Positions 1 to 6,825 of a stretch of 17,925 nucleotides of DNA are shown here, one piece after another (within the stretch, counting starts at the first letter, position 1; the number at the start of each line of letters is the position of its first letter). Below the pieces are notes generated by a model, which did no database searches, was not told where the DNA came from, and saw only the letters and a list, made by a program, of their open reading frames with translations. The stretch comes from Hyphomicrobiales bacterium. GTDB lineage: Bacteria > Pseudomonadota > Alphaproteobacteria > Rhizobiales > Aestuariivirgaceae. Made by a program: the position numbers and the translations under genes. The stretch is from the NCBI GenBank assembly GCA_016710435.1, contig JADJVV010000009.1, forward strand, positions 1 through 17,925. The letters are read 5' to 3'.

Positions 1-198
1 CAAGCACTCGGCCCGCAAGAAAGCAATGGTCGGCGCCTCTTTTCGCAGCGCGTAATACTCCACCTGCACCTTGGCGCTCCCGATCATCTTGCCTGCCAAG
101 TTGGCAAGTTCTGCCGCTTCGCCGGGATTCATCTCGCCAGCGCGCAGCTTGGCGAACACGTCTGCCAGTTGGCCGCGCAGTTCATCCACGTTTTTCAT
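1..198 (-). CDS. Conserved small phage protein, cut by window edge
   Basis: Sixty-six codons are open from an ATG at 198 to the window edge, so the C-terminus is missing. The product starts MKNVDELRGQLADVF and contains a helical stretch rich in Ala, Glu and Lys (GEAAELANLAGKMIG), then VQVEYYALRKEAPTIAFL. I recognise this pattern as a small protein often found in early operons of beta-proteobacterial phages, but know no function for it. The start overlaps the end of the upstream gene by 17 nt, and AAAGGGCG sits just before the ATG as a ribosome site, consistent with translational coupling. No cysteines, signal peptide or membrane segment appear in the visible part apart from one Cys near the cut end. 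Confidence 0.75.
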   Translation of the reverse strand, partial: MKNVDELRGQLADVFAKLRAGEMNPGEAAELANLAGKMIGSAKVQVEYYALRKEAPTIAFLRAECL

Positions 199-378
199 TG
201 ATCGCCCTTTTCAGTTTTAGTAGTTCACGTTGACATTCCACCAGCGGTAGAGGAATGTCAGCCGATTTCAGTCCAATGCCTGCTCTTCGCATGCTTTGCA
301 CTCGCTGCGGGGCCTCAGGCGGTCGCCGGCTTCTCGCTCTTTGCAAGTTTGACAGGTTTTTGCACATTCTTCATTCAT
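182..378 (-). CDS. Small zinc-cluster protein, frameshifted
   Basis: An ATG at 378 with a strong GGAGAAGG ribosome site opens a frame starting MNEECAKTCQTCKE, with a second cysteine pair in ECKACEE; the two CxxC pairs suggest a zinc knuckle. This frame stops at 268 after 36 residues. The neighbouring frame then continues as protein-like sequence (PLVECQRELLKLKRAINEK) to a stop at 182 that overlaps the next gene. The span of 197 nt becomes 66 codons if one base is restored, so I treat it as one gene of about 65 residues with a single-base deletion near 270. The alternative, a free-standing 36-residue zinc protein, cannot be excluded. Function unknown. Confidence 0.5.
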
Positions 379-450
379 TGCCTTCTCCGGCCAAGCGGCC
401 TAGCGTCAGCCGTCGGCATTGCGCGGACCAAATGTATCAGCGCGCAACCG

Positions 451-778
451 TCACCATCCGCGAGATGGGCTGCTCTCGTCCAGTGTTCGCTGGATGGCGG
501 TTTCCAGTCGCAACTTCTCGCCACGCAACTTCTCAATTTCGGCTGCGGCGCTGTTCCCCACAAGCCCGAGCGCCTCTGCCCACTCTATCGGGATGGTGAC
601 GTCCACTCCACCGCCGCCAGGCAACCATCCCGCACCAGCCTCAAACTGCACCCCGTTGAGTTCAAGGTGCACCGGGCAATTGCCGTCCTCATCAAGTTCA
701 AGGAGGTCTTGGTAGAGGTGAAACCCGGCACCCGTCTTGCCGTCTATTCCGGTACAGAATCGTTTGTTTCGTGCTCAT
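451..778 (-). CDS. Conserved phage hypothetical protein, frameshifted
   Basis: The ATG at 778 follows GGAGAAG and opens MSTKQTILYR; after about ten codons the frame breaks near 750, and the next frame runs on as GIDGKTGAGFHLYQDLLELD, then CPVHLELNGVQFEAG and a C-terminal coiled-coil-like segment (AAAEIEKLRGEKLRLE), ending at 451. Removing one A from the AA at the break restores 109 codons. A GTG at 672 would give only the last 73 residues and lacks a clear ribosome site, so the upstream ATG is preferred. The HLELNGV segment and following hydrophobic run look like a small beta-rich fold. No known function; it lies in a chain of small early genes. Confidence 0.55.
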
Positions 779-792
779 CGTTTCTTCTCCGG

Positions 793-1001
793 TTAGTCAG
801 CAGCAACCTCGCAGCATTCAGGCGCATGGCCTGGGTTGTTTGCGTAGTATGGCTGTCCCCATTCGGGCAGCACTCGCCATTCACCTGCTCTGCGGCATCC
901 CAATCTGCGCCATATATGGCGTTCGCCTCTTCCAGCGTAAGGTACTGCCCTTGCGCTGTAGTTGGAGATCCGCACCATCCGCATCTAAACACCTTTATCA
1001 T
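793..1001 (-). CDS. Small Cys-rich (zinc ribbon-like) phage protein, frameshifted
   Basis: The ATG at 1001 follows AAGGAGAT at good spacing. The protein begins MIKVFRCGWCGSPTT and continues LTLEEANAIYGADWDAAEQV and NGECCPNG. A GGGG run (CCCC at 857-860 on the plus strand) then shifts the frame; the next frame gives QPYYANNPGHAPECCEVAAD and a stop at 793. Adding one G restores 70 codons. Two cysteine pairs (CxxC near the start, CC later) and a final CC suggest a metal-binding mini-domain. Small proteins of this pattern are seen in phage early operons; I know no activity. The longer frame starting at 1079 merely extends upstream and has no ribosome site. Confidence 0.6.
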
Positions 1002-1080
1002 CGCTATCTCCTTATGGCTAACCTGTCGTTTGAGCCGGACCTCCGGCGATAATGCCGCCGTCGGGCCGCTCAACTCCACG

Positions 1081-1328
1081 TTAGATCGTCGGATTCCCCG
1101 GCAGCGATGGCACTACTAGTCGTGTGCGGTCGCATCGAATGCAGTGTTTTTGGTCATTCCACCCGTCTGGCCTTCTGAATTTGTCACACACTGGCGGTTT
1201 CAGATTGTACGGGGTCGTTCCATTCGTTATTTGCAAACGCATCCCTGGTTCGAGGCTCGGCTTACGTGCGGGGTTCCAGCCGTGGGGTGGTCTCCCCCCG
1301 CAGTGCGGGCAAGATTGGTAATGTTCAT
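1081..1328 (-). CDS. Small zinc-ribbon protein, frameshifted at start
   Basis: From an ATG at 1328 (GAGAGAG upstream) the first codons read MN, then the frame is lost; in the adjacent frame the protein continues HYQSCPHCGGRPPHGWNP, then KPPVCDKFRRPDGW and HCIRCDRTRLVV, ending at a TAA at 1081. Adding one A to the AA after ATG gives MKHYQSCPHCGG and exactly 83 codons. The CPHC pair near the N-terminus and the CIRC pair near the C-terminus are the classic layout of a four-Cys zinc ribbon of about 80 residues. It sits between a tiny ORF and another Cys-rich gene. The ligand or partner is unknown. Confidence 0.6.
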
Positions 1329-1365
1329 TTCTCTCTCAGATAATCCCCCCCCCTGAGGTCGGAGC

Positions 1366-1422
1366 CTACTGCGTTGTCCAGACGGGCTTGACGCGATCGG
1401 GGCACGGGGCCATTTCTTTCAT
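1366..1422 (-). CDS. Possible 18-residue ORF downstream of the Lar-like gene
   Basis: An ATG at 1422 overlaps the stop of the Lar-like gene (ATGA) and encodes MKEMAPCPDRVKPVWTTQ before a TAG at 1366. The stop-start overlap is the linkage used throughout this operon, which is the main reason to list it. It is so short that it may be the start of a longer gene broken by an indel; the nine-C run at 1345-1353 just downstream is a likely place for run-length error. No function can be suggested. Confidence 0.25.
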   Translation of the reverse strand: MKEMAPCPDRVKPVWTTQ

Positions 1423-1673
1423 CCTCGCATGTTGTTGCTATTCCACAAGATCGTCGCAGCCAGATGCCCTATCCCAACGTCCCAGTTCGCCGAAGTTGGC
1501 CCTCGCGCTCCGCAGTCTCTGCAAAGGACGGCGTAGATCGATGGCACGCTGTCTCGGCGCACCTCGAAGGCCGTAACAGGCACTTCCTGGGCTACCGCAG
1601 AACGGGCGGAGTCTGATGGATGGCGGAACGCGTTCGAGTCTGGTTCAGGCGCGAGAACTTCTGTCCGAGTCAT
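1419..1673 (-). CDS. Lar-like (restriction alleviation family) zinc protein, frame-damaged
   Basis: The C-terminal half reads IYAVLCRDCGARGPTSANW followed by AATILWNSNN, which matches the end of Lar-type proteins (CxxCGAxGP, then a helix ending in a WN pair). The expected N-terminal CPFCGS motif is found only in the next frame, as LRPFCGSPGSA near 1590-1615, so two compensating indels seem to enclose it; the first Cys of that motif reads Arg here. Known Lar proteins of the Rac prophage and relatives reduce type I restriction by enhancing modification, but many family members are untested. The start overlaps the stop of the upstream paralogue gene (ATGA). Confidence 0.5.
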   Translation of the reverse strand: MTRTEVLAPEPDSNAFRHPSDSARSAVAQEVPVTAFEVRRDSVPSIYAVLCRDCGARGPTSANWDVGIGHLAATILWNSNNMRG

Positions 1674-1992
1674 CTCAGATCCTCATAGCGAATGCGAATG
1701 CAAGCCCTTTGCGGTCGATGTCTCGCTCTCGATCAGGCCGTCACAGTCAGTCGAAGTATTCGACGCAATCTGAAACACGCTCGCGCGTCGCGTCGTCGAA
1801 GAATGTCTGAAGGCTCCACCATTCATTTCCGTCCAGCCGCATGATGAATTTGCATTCTTGTCGTATTGTCCAGACCGCAGACGCCACGGCGAGTCGTCGT
1901 TCAATCCTTCGCATTCTCTCCCTCCTGGCGATCTCATCAGCTCCGGCATTCATCACGGCTTTCCATTCCGCCTCTCTTGAGTCTATCGTCAC
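1670..1992 (-). CDS. Paralogue copy 1 of a small early protein, frameshifted C-terminus
   Basis: A GTG at 1992 with AGGGGGCG upstream opens a frame starting MTIDSREAEWKAVMNAGADE, then IARRERMRRIERRLAVASAV, WTIRQECKF, GNEWWSLQTFFDDATRERV. It stops at 1747, but the DNA beyond still aligns with copy 2 (2820-3134): in shifted frames it gives DGLIE, RDIDRKGL and CIRIRYEDLR. With bases restored the gene ends at a TGA (1670) that overlaps the ATG of the Lar-like gene, exactly as copy 2 overlaps its own downstream gene. The protein is mostly helical and basic in the first half, with a WW-containing segment in the second. No family recognised. Confidence 0.6.
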
Positions 1993-2088
1993 GATCTCGC
2001 CCCCTGCTGCGTCGATATGCTCATCTGACGAGCGGACTTTCCGGCCTATCCCTGCAGAAAAACGAACAGACGACGGAAGCGCTCGCCC

Positions 2089-2560
2089 CTAGTACTGGTT
2101 CCTGTGCAATTCTTCGAGAAGCGGGAACCGCTGCCGTTTCAGCGGGCCGACCATGACGGAAAAGAATTCCCGCAGGGGTGGTGTCGCCGTGAAGCGCGGC
2201 CACCTTCGTCCTCTGCCCTTCGCGCTACACCTCTGAACTGTTTTGGGGAAGTCTCTCTTCTTCGGAATCGCCCGGAAATATCCCTGACCTGCCTTTGACG
2301 GCAACCGATGCAATTCGCGCTGTCGAAACCGAGTCGGCACATCATCGGCAGTATCGAGTCCGGCGCGCTGTACCATCGCCTTGCAATCTTCCTTCGTCAG
2401 ACTCGTGATTATCAAAGAAACGAGAACCGGTTCGATCCTCAGGGTTCCGCTCGATGAAATCCTCATACCGATGCACTTCTTCTGCGGGTATAGCCAAGAA
2501 CCATCACAACCCCGGCCGTTTCCTGCGATCGAGGAGCCCGCGCTTGATGCGACGAGTAGG
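2089..2560 (-). CDS. Uncertain coding stretch with several frame breaks
   Basis: No single frame here is convincing throughout. One frame carries IPAEEVHRYEDFIERNPEDR and GSRFFDNHES; the next frame carries SLTKEDCKAMVQRAGLDTAD followed by DVPTRF; a third holds a CIGC pair (FDSANCIGCRQRQV). The frame ending at 2089 finishes GPLKRQRFPLLEELHRNQY. These pieces are protein-like and in order, suggesting one gene of roughly 150 residues, or two small ones, broken by at least three indels. A TTG near 2560 after AAGGGGCG could be a start. I do not recognise the product. Positions 1993-2088 between this and the next gene hold only an 11-codon ORF. Confidence 0.3.
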
Positions 2561-2596
2561 GCGGCAATCTCGCCCCTTTTGGCGAAGCCGACAGCC

Positions 2597-2823
2597 TCAA
2601 AGTACTTCTATCGCGATGGCGTTGTATTTGGCGTCTCGAGGGTGACTATTTCTCGACCGAACCATTTCTCGCAGTCTTGAAAAATCGCCGATTGTCCAGC
2701 GTTCTTTCGGCAATTGAACGCATTTACGATCACGCAGTCGTCTCCGTATTTGGCGAGCGCGAAGTGAAGTCGCGATTGCAGACGCTGCACCACAGGAGAA
2801 TTGGCAGACAATAAGAGGCTCAT
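2597..2823 (-). CDS. Small early protein, frameshifted C-terminus
   Basis: The ATG at 2823 overlaps the stop of paralogue copy 2 (ATGA). The protein begins MSLLLSANSPVVQRLQSRLH, then FALAKYGDDCVIVNAFNCRK and SAIFQDCEKWFGREIVT. The uninterrupted frame ends at 2608 with a poor tail; shifting one base near 2640 gives RDAKYNAIAIEVL and a TGA at 2597, and one added base makes the span exactly 76 codons, so this ending is preferred. Three cysteines are not in a recognisable metal motif. Function unknown. Confidence 0.5.
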
Positions 2824-3134
2824 CTCATATCCTCATGCCGAATGCGAATGCAAATTCCCTTTCCGTCGATGTCTCGTTTCTCGATCAGGCCGTTCATGTC
2901 GAGGTATTCGAGGCACATACGCTCGCGAGTCTCCTCGTCGAAGAATGTCGGAACGATCCACCAGTCCTCGCCGTCAATCTGCCTGGCGAATTTGCATTCT
3001 TGGTAGATTGTCCAGACCGCCGTCTCAATAGCGAGTCGTCGTTCAAGCCCTCGCACTCTCTCCCTCCTGGCGATCGCATTAGCTCCGGCGTCCATCGCGG
3101 CTTTCCATTCTTTAACGTCGGAGTCTGTCGTCAC
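2820..3134 (-). CDS. Paralogue copy 2 of a small early protein, intact
   Basis: This 104-residue frame is unbroken. It starts at a GTG (3134) after AGGGGCAG: MTTDSDVKEWKAAMDAGANA, then IARRERVRGLERRLAIETAV, WTIYQECKFARQIDGEDWW and TFFDEETRERMCLEYLDMNG, ending IEKRDIDGKGICIRIRHEDM. It aligns along its whole length with the region 1670-1992, so the operon has a tandem-type duplication of this gene with two other genes between the copies. Lys/Arg- and Glu-rich helices suggest a soluble, possibly dimeric protein. Its first 23 nt overlap the end of the membrane-protein gene upstream, and its stop overlaps the next start. Function unknown. Confidence 0.7.
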   Translation of the reverse strand: MTTDSDVKEWKAAMDAGANAIARRERVRGLERRLAIETAVWTIYQECKFARQIDGEDWWIVPTFFDEETRERMCLEYLDMNGLIEKRDIDGKGICIRIRHEDMR

Positions 3135-3327
3135 GGCCGCTGCCCCTGTTGCGCAGAATAGTCAGGCGACCGAAGATCAGGAGAGCTCCGACCGCCCCGG
3201 CGTAGAGCATGGCGACGATGCATAGCGCCAGGATAATAGAGGCGTAGATGACGGCATAGGCGAGCATCTCCATGCCGCGATCGTCGTCGTCTTGAGGCTC
3301 GACGATGCGTGGGTTTGGTTTGGTCAC
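3112..3327 (-). CDS. Small single-pass membrane protein
   Basis: A GTG at 3327 overlaps the stop of the upstream gene (GTGA) and gives 71 residues: a charged N-terminus (VTKPNPRIVEPQDDDDRG), one long hydrophobic stretch from about residue 22 to 53 (LAYAVIYASIILALCIVAML, then YAGAVGALLIFG), and a basic tail (ILRNRGSGRDDRLRR). The hydrophobic stretch is long enough for one segment or a tight hairpin. The charge bias predicts the acidic N-terminus outside and the basic tail in the cytoplasm. Possible roles in phage early operons include superinfection exclusion, but nothing here proves that. The frame extends upstream to 3432, but that part is the antisense of the neighbouring gene's protein-like frame and lacks a ribosome site. 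Confidence 0.65.
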   Translation of the reverse strand: MTKPNPRIVEPQDDDDRGMEMLAYAVIYASIILALCIVAMLYAGAVGALLIFGRLTILRNRGSGRDDRLRR

Positions 3328-3511
3328 TTCGGCTGCTCCTGTGTCGCCGACTGCAGATCGTTCAGCAACTGACGGATCAGCGTGGGGCAGCAGTGGTGAG
3401 CCATCCAGTCGGTCAGGTACCCAAGCGCCCATGCTTCATGGTGCCCACTGACGGCCGGTCCTCTGATGCCTTGGCTATCAGGGATGCTCTGATCTTGGTT
3501 GCGTCGGTCAT
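3324..3511 (-). CDS. Small early protein, frameshifted
   Basis: The ATG at 3511 follows AAGGAGGATAT, the best ribosome site of the whole operon. It opens MTDATKIRASLIAKASEDRP; near 3440 the frame breaks and the next one continues HHEAWALGYLTDWMAHHCCP and LIRQLLNDLQSATQEQPK to a stop at 3324. One added base makes 63 codons. The product is a small helical protein with a HHC-C cluster in the middle. The stop overlaps the GTG of the membrane-protein gene, so the two are probably translated together. No known family. Confidence 0.6.
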
Positions 3512-3569
3512 ATATCCTCCTTGTTATCGATGACAACTGCAGTTTGAGCAAAACGTGTTCGCGTAGTTG

Positions 3570-3774
3570 TTAGCCGCCACCATATCCACAAACATAGCAT
3601 TTCCACCCTGTTCCAGTGTCTGGGTGATGCAACCGCTGTTCGTCATACGGCATCGCTGTTGCTGCATCGTGTTCATCAAAGCATTCCTTTGAGTGACTCC
3701 ATCCATCTGTACAACCGCAATTTGTTCCTTTGCATGGCGGCAAATTGCTCACTGTCTTGGTTTGCGTTGGTCAT
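3570..3774 (-). CDS. Small Cys-rich phage protein with CGCTDG motif
   Basis: The conserved part, open from a GTG at 3752, reads MSNLPPCKGTNCGCTDGWSH, then SKECFDEHDAATA and ends GTGWKCYVCGYGGG. The PPCxGxxCGxTDGxSHSxEC pattern is one I recognise from small prophage proteins. Cysteines at the start and the final CYVC pair suggest zinc binding. The GTG has no ribosome site, while an ATG at 3774 (AGGA upstream) starts MTNANQDSEQ in another frame; a one-base error between them would join the two and give about 67 residues. The frame 3524-3706 that crosses it is a shadow. Function unknown. Confidence 0.6.
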
Positions 3775-3792
3775 AGTCGTGATTCCTAAAGG

Positions 3793-4272
3793 TTAGCTGT
3801 CGGCATCACGCGTCACCCCGTTGCGGGCCTCGTTTGCAGACTCCGGCGTCTTCTTAGTGCAAGCCAATGTCGTAGGAATCGGCTTTTGCGCGGGAGTTTC
3901 AGATCAAACGTCCGTTCCGCATCGAGTTCAGGTGACCCCTTGATGCGAATTCCGGCTCCATCCTTTGGGCCGACTCGCACCTGGCGAACGCACAGGGGTT
4001 AGTTTGTGGCCGACCCATGCGTTCGTCTCGCGGCCCCACAGCTCTTTGATGCACTCGGCGTTTGTCCGGTTCAGGAGCCACCCTCGCGGGCTGCGCGACT
4101 CACGGAAATAGACGATGATCCTATCCTTCGTCTTCCCCTTCCCGTCGTCGTCGCCGATCTTCATCGACTCGACTTGTTCGAGCGTCACGCGGTCGATTGT
4201 TAGAGTCGGCTCTTTGCCGACCAGCTCTGCGGCTGTGATATACGTCCCCAAGAATCCTAGGCCCATGTCCAT
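3793..4272 (-). CDS. Exonuclease-associated conserved phage protein (about 159 aa), two compensating frameshifts
   Basis: It starts 2 nt after the exonuclease gene with MDMGLGFLGTYITAAELVGK, then PTLTIDRVTLEQVESM, IIVYFRESRSPRGWLLNRTN and GRETNAWVGHKLT. The frame is lost near 3995, continues as VRVGPKDGAGIRIKGSPELD in the second frame, and returns to the first near 3870 as PIPTTLACTKKTPESANEAR to a TAA at 3793. Because the errors compensate, the total is exactly 160 codons. The pattern (leucine-threonine-rich opening, conserved LNRTNA, then WxGxK) is common in phage proteins encoded beside RecE-type exonucleases; no activity has been assigned to my knowledge. Context suggests a role in DNA recombination or replication. 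Confidence 0.65.
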
Positions 4273-4273
4273 G

Positions 4274-5096
4274 TCATTCTCCTAATTCTATCCCGAACGC
4301 ATCCGGGCCGTCGTCGTCGTCGTCCATGCCGACCCAGGCCGGCAACTGCAGCGCTTGCGGCTCCGTGTAGCGCCCAGGCCACCTGCCTGACGCCCTGCAC
4401 TCTGCCACACGCACCAGCAGTTTGCCTACTTCGTCCGTCGCGTACCAGAGTGAGTCGGCGTCAATCTCGAATACTCCAACATCATACGGCGCGGACTTCT
4501 CCACAGCGACGAGCAGTATTGACTGCGGCATCCACCCGCTCCCGGAATGGATTCCAGCCGCGTAGTGTGCCATCTGGCAGTGATACATATATCGAGCGAC
4601 CGAGGCGCCGAATCTTCGCCCGTCAATGCTGATCGTAGTCTTCAGGTCGATGAGCGTTCTGGTAGATGGCACGATCCAGTCCGGCCGCGCCTTGCACTGC
4701 AGGCCGGAATTTACGTCGGTCCATATTAGGCTGCACTCGTATTCCGCGCCCGTGTCTTGCATATACGGCACAACGAGAGGATGCGCCCGAACCGCTCTGG
4801 CGATCGCCATCGCCTCGTCAATTTCCGCCGAACTGAAGATTGTTTTCCCGATGTTCGCATCCTTGAAGTCTGTCCACGCCTTCCCCTGGCGCCGCTCACC
4901 GCCCCATATCGCAATTTCTGAGTTGAACAGTTCCGGCTCGAAAACCATCGCATGGATCGCGCGGCTGAATGCGAGGGCTGGCGTATCCGCGCGCTTGTGG
5001 GTCAGCATGTGCTTGTACTTTGGCTGGGGATTCCGCCATATATTTAAGGCTGGACCAATTCACAGCATCAACGTTATCGTACTGAAAGCGGTTCAT
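4274..5096 (-). CDS. Exonuclease VIII-like PDDEXK nuclease (DUF3799 type), one frameshift
   Basis: The N-terminus reads MNRFQYDNVDAVNWSSLKYM from an ATG at 5096, then AESPAK; one extra A in an AAA run near 5020 shifts the frame, after which KYKHMLTHKRADTPALAFSR, AIHAMVFEPELF and the catalytic region follow without a break to 4274. Nuclease motifs: the GLQCKARPDWIV stretch holds the catalytic Asp, and LIDLKTT is the DxK element of the PDDEXK fold; the conserved YHCQMAHYAAG helix follows with the QxxxY signature. Removing one A gives 273 residues, normal for phage RecE C-terminal-type exonucleases. These enzymes resect linear double-stranded DNA 5' to 3' to start single-strand annealing. No RecT or ERF annealase is recognisable in the window; the protein just downstream is the candidate partner. 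Confidence 0.85.
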
Positions 5097-5333
5097 TTTC
5101 GAGATCCTTTTGCAATTTCTGCGGCAAACAGGAGGGCGAGAATGCGCAATTCCTTCTTTCTCCCACCAATAAGCAAGGTCTGTCATTTCTGGATAGAAGC
5201 GCTGAAACATATTTCTGGCGGCATAGAACTCATTTACAGTTGTTGCAGAACAACTGATCGCGTTTGTTAACCTGTAATACGGTTCATTATGCAAAATCCT
5301 AGCCGCTCTCAGAAATATCGTCTCCAGCTTCAC
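5093..5333 (-). CDS. Small early protein upstream of the exonuclease, frameshifted
   Basis: A GTG at 5333, overlapping the preceding stop (GTGA), opens MKLETIFLRAARILHNEPYY, then CSATTVNEFYAARNMFQRFY and PEMTDLAYWWEKE. Near 5150 the frame shifts and the last part reads ELRILALLFAAEIAKGSRK, with a TGA that overlaps the ATG of the exonuclease gene. Removing one base gives 80 codons. The pattern of a helical N-terminus, a conserved RFYP and WW, and a hydrophobic helix at the end recurs in small phage proteins next to recombination genes. No activity is known to me. Confidence 0.55.
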
Positions 5334-5530
5334 GCCGCCACCCCGCGACCACGAGCATGCACGATGTCGTAACCAGCGGTTCCACTGCCTGCACGAAACC
5401 AGTCGTGCGGATTCCGGTCGGCCAGAAGCAAGCCGTCACATTCCCGGTCATTCTCGTCAGGCGTCTGTGCCTCATACTGGAACTCGCACGTCGCCGTGCT
5501 GCAGAGGGATCAAGGTATTCGGCCACTCAT
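5330..5530 (-). CDS. Small early protein with disrupted N-terminus
   Basis: The well-formed part reads CEFQYEAQTPDENDRECDGL, LLADRNPHDWFRAGSG and GYDIVHARGRGVAA, ending with a TGA that overlaps the next start. An ATG at 5530 sits after GAGGAGGAAG and is in the same frame, but meets a TGA after MSGRIP (5510-5512). A GTG at 5526 in another frame gives MAEYLDPSAARRR, equally protein-like. Either a substitution produced the TGA or a one-base error joins the GTG frame to the conserved part. Cys and Asp/Glu-rich composition, no family recognised. Confidence 0.45.
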
Positions 5531-5541
5531 CTTCCTCCTCG

Positions 5542-5731
5542 TTAGCGGCGTTGATTGGCAATTTCGCCCGCGCCGGCGGGGGCGGGGCCCCCGGGGCGGC
5601 CCCGGGGCGGACCCCCCTGGGGGGCCCCATTCCCGGGGGGGGGGGGGGGGGGGGGGGACATGGCGCAAGGTGGCGAGATGGATTGTGCTGACGCCCTTCG
5701 GCGTGAGCCAGTACCAACTCTTGATAATCAT
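5542..5731 (-). CDS. Small early gene interrupted by a GC-only block
   Basis: The ATG at 5731 overlaps the stop of the upstream gene (ATGA) and encodes MIIKSWYWLTPKGVSTIHLA then TLRHV before the frame enters a poly-C run (poly-G on the plus strand) and becomes poly-Pro. On the other side of the GC block a frame ends GEIANQRR with a TAA at 5542, placed correctly just upstream of the next gene's ribosome site. I infer that both ends belong to one gene whose middle is replaced or padded by artefact. Function unknown. Confidence 0.35.
5566..5657. other. GC-only low-complexity block ending in a 23-nt poly-G run
   Basis: About 90 bases are almost purely G and C, made of alternating G and C runs, ending in 23 consecutive G at 5635-5657. 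The base composition is unlike everything around it and encodes only poly-Pro/poly-Gly in all frames. It interrupts a small early gene. The most likely origin is a sequencing or assembly artefact; a real GC-rich insert is less likely. Confidence 0.7.
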
Positions 5732-5977
5732 GAGAGTAACTCCGGACGATCGCGGAGAGAGTTCATCCTCTCCAGATACTCTTCCTGCAAACCGCGCTCT
5801 GCGTCGCGCATCGACTGATACAACTGCTGGGCCATACGCAGCGGGGTCGAGGCGCGACCGTCGAGCATTGCCGCTCTGGCGGCTTCTCCGTATCGAATGG
5901 ACGCCATCCAGCAGGCCGCCTCCAGGTCTAAGGCTGTGATTCATGAGGATGCGCAGCCACCAGTAGCGCAGTTTCAT
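5728..5977 (-). CDS. Small early helical protein, frameshifted near start
   Basis: The ATG at 5977 opens MKLRYWWLRILM, after which the frame breaks near 5940 and the next frame continues ITALDLEAACWMASIRYGEA, ARAAMLDGRASTPLRMAQQL, YQSMRDAERGLQEEYLERMN and SLRDRPELLS, stopping at 5728. The body is strongly helical and charged, probably a coiled coil. The aromatic start could be a short membrane anchor or simply the first helix. An alternative start is the ATG at 5899 (MASIRYGEAARAA, GGAGG upstream), which would give an intact 56-residue protein. Stop and next start overlap as ATGA. No family recognised. Confidence 0.5.
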
Positions 5978-5979
5978 TA

Positions 5980-6200
5980 TCACGATTGCTCCTCCTCGTC
6001 CCGTTCCTTTTGCGCATGCAGTTCGGCCAGCGCATGCGAAAGGTGGAATTCAACGTCCAGCCAGCCGCGCGCCACCGCAATATCGTAAAGCACCTGGACG
6101 CGGGCAATCATGCGGGACGGGGAGTCGATCTCGCGCAGCAGCGTCTTGAGTTCGTGGAGCTGGCGGCGTTGATCTCAGTGGCGATGGTTGCCAGGTTCAA
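5980..6200 (-). CDS. Small early helical protein, frameshifted near start
   Basis: A TTG at 6200 (GAGGAA upstream) opens NLATIATEIN; near 6167 the frame shifts and continues RRQLHELKTLLREIDSPSRM, IARVQVLYDIAVARGWLDVE and FHLSHALAELHAQKERDEEE, ending QS at 5980. One added base gives 74 codons. An inserted T in the AAAATTTG run may hide an original ATG. The protein is predicted almost entirely helical with an acidic tail. The next gene starts 2 nt downstream. Function unknown. Confidence 0.5.
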
Positions 6201-6249
6201 ATTTTATGATTTCCTCAGCGCTCGATCGATTCCGGCATGAATAAGAATT

Positions 6250-6500
<251 letters not shown>

Positions 6501-6508
<8 letters not shown>

Positions 6509-6782
6509 GCGCTTCCAGCGCCCGCAGATTTGCGGCGGCTGCCTCGCTGCACGGAATAATCTCAATGGCCTCTGTGAGCAAGATATGCGGGATGGAAATC
6601 GAAAGCTTCGAGGATTTGCTGATTCCTTTCTCAGCGACGGCAGATAGGGTAAACGCTCCATGCCAATACCAAATTCGGCGGGCGTTGTGCAGCACTACCT
6701 CCCTTCCGAGGCGACTCGCAAGCGTGCCGAAATGGACGCCGGCGGAATGGGTGCGAATGATTACATCTTTGCCTTCAAACAT
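6501..6782 (-). CDS. DUF6948-type phage protein
   Basis: An ATG at 6782 follows an ideal AAGGAGGTTCCGCA. The intact 93-residue product begins MFEGKDVIIRTHSAGVHFGT, continues LASRLGREVVLHNARRIWYW and ends ILLTEAIEIIPCSEAAAANL then RALEAHE. The IIRTxSAGVHxGTL opening, the NARRIWYWxGA motif and the TEAIEIIPC ending match a family of small phage proteins annotated as DUF6948. The fold is predicted beta-rich; no biochemical role is known to me. It is the second gene after the leftward promoter, so it should be among the first proteins made. The frame continues upstream to 7022 but only as antisense of the neighbouring gene. Confidence 0.8.
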
Positions 6783-6825
6783 TGCGGAACCTCCTTGGGT
6801 TGTGTTGCGCTGTTCATGGACATGG

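Noticed and set aside
349..1119. Long 256-codon plus-strand ORF
   Set aside because: Low-complexity, Ser/Pro/Cys-scattered product antisense to three protein-like minus-strand genes with ribosome sites; a shadow frame.
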